The position numbers were made by a program, and so were the translations under genes. From contig MNCI01025116.1 of assembly GCA_015680685.1 (NCBI GenBank), positions 501,112 to 565,111 on the forward strand: a DNA stretch of 64,000 bases, read 5' to 3'. Of the stretch, positions 60,601 through 64,000 are shown one piece after another; position 1 is the stretch's first letter, and each line of letters begins with the position of its first letter. The notes beneath the pieces were generated by a model. It saw nothing but the letters and a program-made list of their open reading frames with translations, did not search any database and had not been told where the DNA came from. This DNA is from Gnetum montanum. Its lineage: Eukaryota > Streptophyta > Gnetopsida > Gnetales > Gnetaceae.

Positions 60601-63600
60601 GAATTTCTCAATGGATGAGCAAGGACACAACCCATAACTAAGCCAACTAAGAAATTCTTAGGATTAGGTTGAATCTTGGTGTCTCTTCCACCACCAAAAA
60701 GTTGGTGATTGTAGAGAATTGTATTCTAGCTACAAAGTCCAAGGATATAGACCCCTTGATGGAAACTCTTGATCCATTAAAGGACTTAAAAGCTACAGTG
60801 GTTGTAGGTTATACTTTCTTAGTTAAGCCCAAGCATTCAATGATGGTGCATGGGATGATGTTGGTTGTAACTCCATCATCAACATACACCTAATGTATTT
60901 TAAATTATCCTATGTGTATGGTTATGAATAAAGGAGTTGTAGTTACTTCATCATTTTTGGAATTAACCTTAATTTTTCTATCACAAAATGTTAAGGGTGT
61001 TGACTTCTTCTCCCTTGGTAGGGAAGAAATCATCACTACATGGATGGCTTCCTTGTTAACAAGAATATCCTCACTAAAGGGTATGGAAGTTAACATTTTG
61101 ACTAGCACCTCACAATGTGTGATGGAAGTCATGATCAGGTTATATACACTTAGGGTTATGTTTTTCTACTTGAGGGATTGCTTGACTTGGTCCATTGCAC
61201 TGAGGAAGCTTTTATCATTGGCCCTATACTTGTCACCTTGATTACGCTTTGCTTCCTCAATGTCTCCCAAAATGCAAACTTCAACTTTAAGTTGCGGATA
61301 TTATGGCTCTTCCTTATTGTTTTAATTGGGCTTTGGTATCCTCCTATGGCTTGTTGATTGAAGGGGATGGGACAGAGAAGGTCATGGGTATAGTCAAAAT
61401 GGGAGTGGGCTTCAGTGGGCCCATTTCCTCTTGTACCTCCATATACTTATCTCCCTTTTTGTCAAGCTTTTGCTTGTGCTTCTTCCTTTATTTGCCTAAA
61501 GTTTTTTGGTTGTCAATTGTTGGCTATGAGGAGGAGGCAGTAGCATTGGCCATCACAAGGGATCGTTGTGCAGTTTCTTGGGCTACATCTATTCGGGTTG
61601 TATTGGGTTGGAATACCTTAATGATAAAAGGTTCTCTAAGAGGCATTCATGATGGTATTTTCACAAAAAAGGGGGATCTTGAGCTATTGGAAGCTAAAGA
61701 AGCCCTTTCATTGTAGAGGGATACTTGAATCATGAATGGTTCTCTTGTAGGTCTCTAATCATCATCGATGTTAAATGTTAAAATAACATAGGGGCTATCA
61801 TTAGCATTCAATGGGTCTTTGTACACAAGCATCAACTGGTTTTGTCACAAAACTATGTTAGAAGCATCTAAGACCAATTTCCTCCTATCTATCATCCTTT
61901 GTAGGCCATCCTTCAGTGCAAGGTAGAAGTCTATGTCATGATGAGGTAGTTGATGATAATGGAAAAAGTAGTCTAGCTTGAAGTATCTAGGCAACTAGGG
62001 ATCATCCTTCATTTCCTAAGTGTGATATTTGGCTATTTTTCATAGTTTCTAATGTTTCTTTTGAGCAAATTTGATCATTTTTTTGTGTTGCATGCACTCA
62101 CTTCTTAATAGTTGATCTAGCAACTCAAATGGTTTTAATAGCAATGTAGTGTATTTAGCCACATCCTTCCTTTCAAAGTTAGGTCTATTTGTTGTTGATG
62201 CAGTGATCTGAGAAGTTAATGGTTGGTTATTATAGTCATTGATGGGGGCCTTGGGTGGATTGACCTTCAATCCTTGGTTTATAATCTTTCTTTCTTTAGT
62301 AATAGAGGCTATGGTAGTGTTGTTTGCTTAGTTCTTTTCTTTTCCTCTTTAAGTATGTTGGTTTTTATATGCAATATAGGCCAAATCATGAGTGTTCTCT
62401 ACAACATCCTCTATGTTTTTAGTTTGTGAGAACACTTGGCTAAGAGACTATGGATCAAGGTAGTAGAGTTTAGACTTGATGAATTCATTAAGTTCTCCCT
62501 TGAATATGGCTAACAAGTGGGCTTCGATTATGGGCTTTGGTATTTCATTAAGTAGTTCATTTCACCATTGAATGAATTTTTGTATAGGTTCTAAGGGCCC
62601 TTAATTGACCTTCATGAGTTGGTCAAACATTATGTCAGGCTTCAAATTATACTTGAAGTAGTTGAAAAACTAGGCTACTAGGTCCTCTAAAGAGGATATG
62701 GATCCTTTGGACAATCCATGATATCAATCAAGACCTTTCCCAATCAAAGACATAGGGAAAATCCTCATGATGGTATAATGTCATGGTTGCACGAGAAAAA
62801 TTTAGATCAAAAGATAATAAGGTTAGCCCCATAGGTTGTAAGGCTTGATCCAAGTCTTGCAGTGGCCCAATAGGTTACAAGGTTTGTACATAAGGTTGTG
62901 ACATCTGTTGTAAGGCATGTGGCCTCATTATAAGTTGCATGGTAGAAGAAAGAGGTTGCATTATGGTTGTGGCTTGTGGGACAAACAAGGAAAAGGATGT
63001 TTATGTCAATAATTGATGCACAAATGGGACTAATGCAGTGTATGACCCCCTATGCTTCTTAAGGTCCTATGGTTGCCCCCACATAAGTAGTTAACAGCTT
63101 TGTGAAGGTAAAAACCACCATTGATGATTTTATATATCAAGATTTTATTGTACATGACATTAATGTATTATAGTTTGTTGTTTATGGCATTTATTAAGTG
63201 TGATGTATGGCTATAACTGACATGGGAACTACCATGGTAGGGTAGGAAGGACTGGAAGATGATGGCACCATGCCCATAGAGAAAACAAAAGTATTAGAGG
63301 AAGGTGTTATGACCTTGGGGGATGTTTGTTGGAATAGATCTCTTGGGATGTTTTTATGCTTAAATTCTATCTTAAATTCATCCTTCTCTTCCTATTGTTC
63401 CTTAGAGCTATGCTTGTCATCTTCCTCTTCCACAGTAATCAATTAGGCTAGGATGCTAGAATAGATGTCACTAAGGAAAATTTGATCATACAGGGAAGGG
63501 ATGTACTCCTTCCCAGTCCCGTGTATGAGGTAAAACTCCCTTTTGGGCTCAAATTCAATTCATGGAATTAGCATGCCTACTTGTATTTTAGCACAAATGA

Positions 63601-63775
63601 AGTTATAATTATCTTCATTTATGGCTGCAAAATCAAGACTCTACCCTTTGACTCTCAAAGATCGTCTACTCTCAATGATGACAAGGTCTTTGGGGTCATA
63701 CACCCTCATGGCTTGTTGGCTATGATCTTTGCCAATGAGGGTGAAGGGTAATTTGGTGGACTATTGAAAAGACAT
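60601..63775 (-). pseudogene. gag-protease of element E
   Basis: ATG at 63775 on the minus strand. The N-terminus SRRSLRVKG and NYNFICAKIQVGM matches C1 TRQSLRIQN and HYSFLYAKVQANL. Gag core 62830-62430 includes EAHLLAIFKGELNEFIKSKL. Then NRPNFERKDVAKYTTLLLKP (62190), a knuckle degenerate to FHYH...HHDIDFY (about 61960), and protease from 61132 (MTSITHCEVLVKML) with VYVDDGVTTNIIP at about 60880. Stops are frequent. It is colinear with C1 24817-28300 on the opposite strand. Confidence 0.8.
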
Positions 63776-64000
63776 GACTATAGTATTGATATTGGCTTAA
63801 AATAGATTATAAATGGTAAAGTAGAAGTAAATTATAGTGAATGGAATTCAAAAAATCTTAAAGGAAATGAAAATGGAAAAAAATGATCTACTTAATATAA
63901 TTAGTAAGTCAGGGATAAGAGGGGTTTCCCCCCTTTACCAAAAGTGGAAAGTTAAAAATGTTGGTTTCAAGCCTCACCCAAGTTGGCCACCTAACTACCT
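63776..64000 (-). other. Leader of element E
   Basis: Non-coding sequence upstream of the E gag start, cut by the window edge. No LTR is visible yet. Confidence 0.4.

Larger units (their letters stand above)
52561..64000 (-). mobile_element. Element E, minus-strand Tat/Ogre-like relative of C
   Basis: Reading on the minus strand from the right edge: leader, gag, protease, box-bearing spacer, antisense gene (plus strand), periodic spacer, then truncation against F near 52560. The pol gene and both LTRs are outside the window or lost. It has the same order as C1, in a copy diverged enough to be independent evidence for that order. Confidence 0.7.

Overview
This window looks like intergenic, repeat-saturated nuclear DNA from a land plant with a large genome. 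I found no intact host gene, no rRNA or tRNA gene, and nothing bacterial. Almost every recognisable stretch belongs to decayed Ty3/gypsy LTR retrotransposons, plus one LINE remnant. Reading frames are broken by many stops, often TAG or TGA where the sister copy has CAG or CGA.

Layout. (1) 1-12225 holds family 'A', gag-only elements whose primer-binding site resembles the tRNA-Asp type. A plus-strand copy (about 5877-11875) lies inside the 5' LTR of a minus-strand relative (5' LTR pieces 11876-12225 and 5662-5865, internal region 5661-887, 3' LTR 886-175). (2) 12229-12960 is a LINE reverse-transcriptase remnant. (3) About 13000-52560 is a head-to-tail chain of Tat/Ogre-like elements that share LTRs: D (old, pol only, preceded by a ~193-bp periodic array), LTR1 (22544), C1 (gag-PR, antisense gene, RT-RNaseH-second RNaseH-integrase), LTR2 (38917), C2 (same but pol deleted), LTR3 (50046, diverged) and F (gag tail). 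(4) About 52600-64000 is E, a minus-strand relative with gag-PR at the right end and its antisense gene reading on the plus strand.

The most interesting content is a multi-exon gene carried in antisense between protease and reverse transcriptase. Copies lie at 29169-33175 (minus), 45520-49913 (minus) and 53936-59653 (plus). In C2 I can place seven exons with plausible splice sites, and two introns recur at the same place and phase in E. Exon 2 plus the start of exon 3 has the motif order of the FCP1/SCP (NLI-interacting-factor) HAD phosphatase domain, but the catalytic aspartates are replaced. Later exons encode a domain I do not recognise, a Glu/Arg-rich coiled-coil-like segment and an acidic tail. 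A short box around GACCTTAAACTAGCA recurs in the spacers after PR, before RT and after integrase.

All boundaries were read by eye. LTR 3' ends of the C/D/E/F family and most percentages of identity could not be fixed without alignment.
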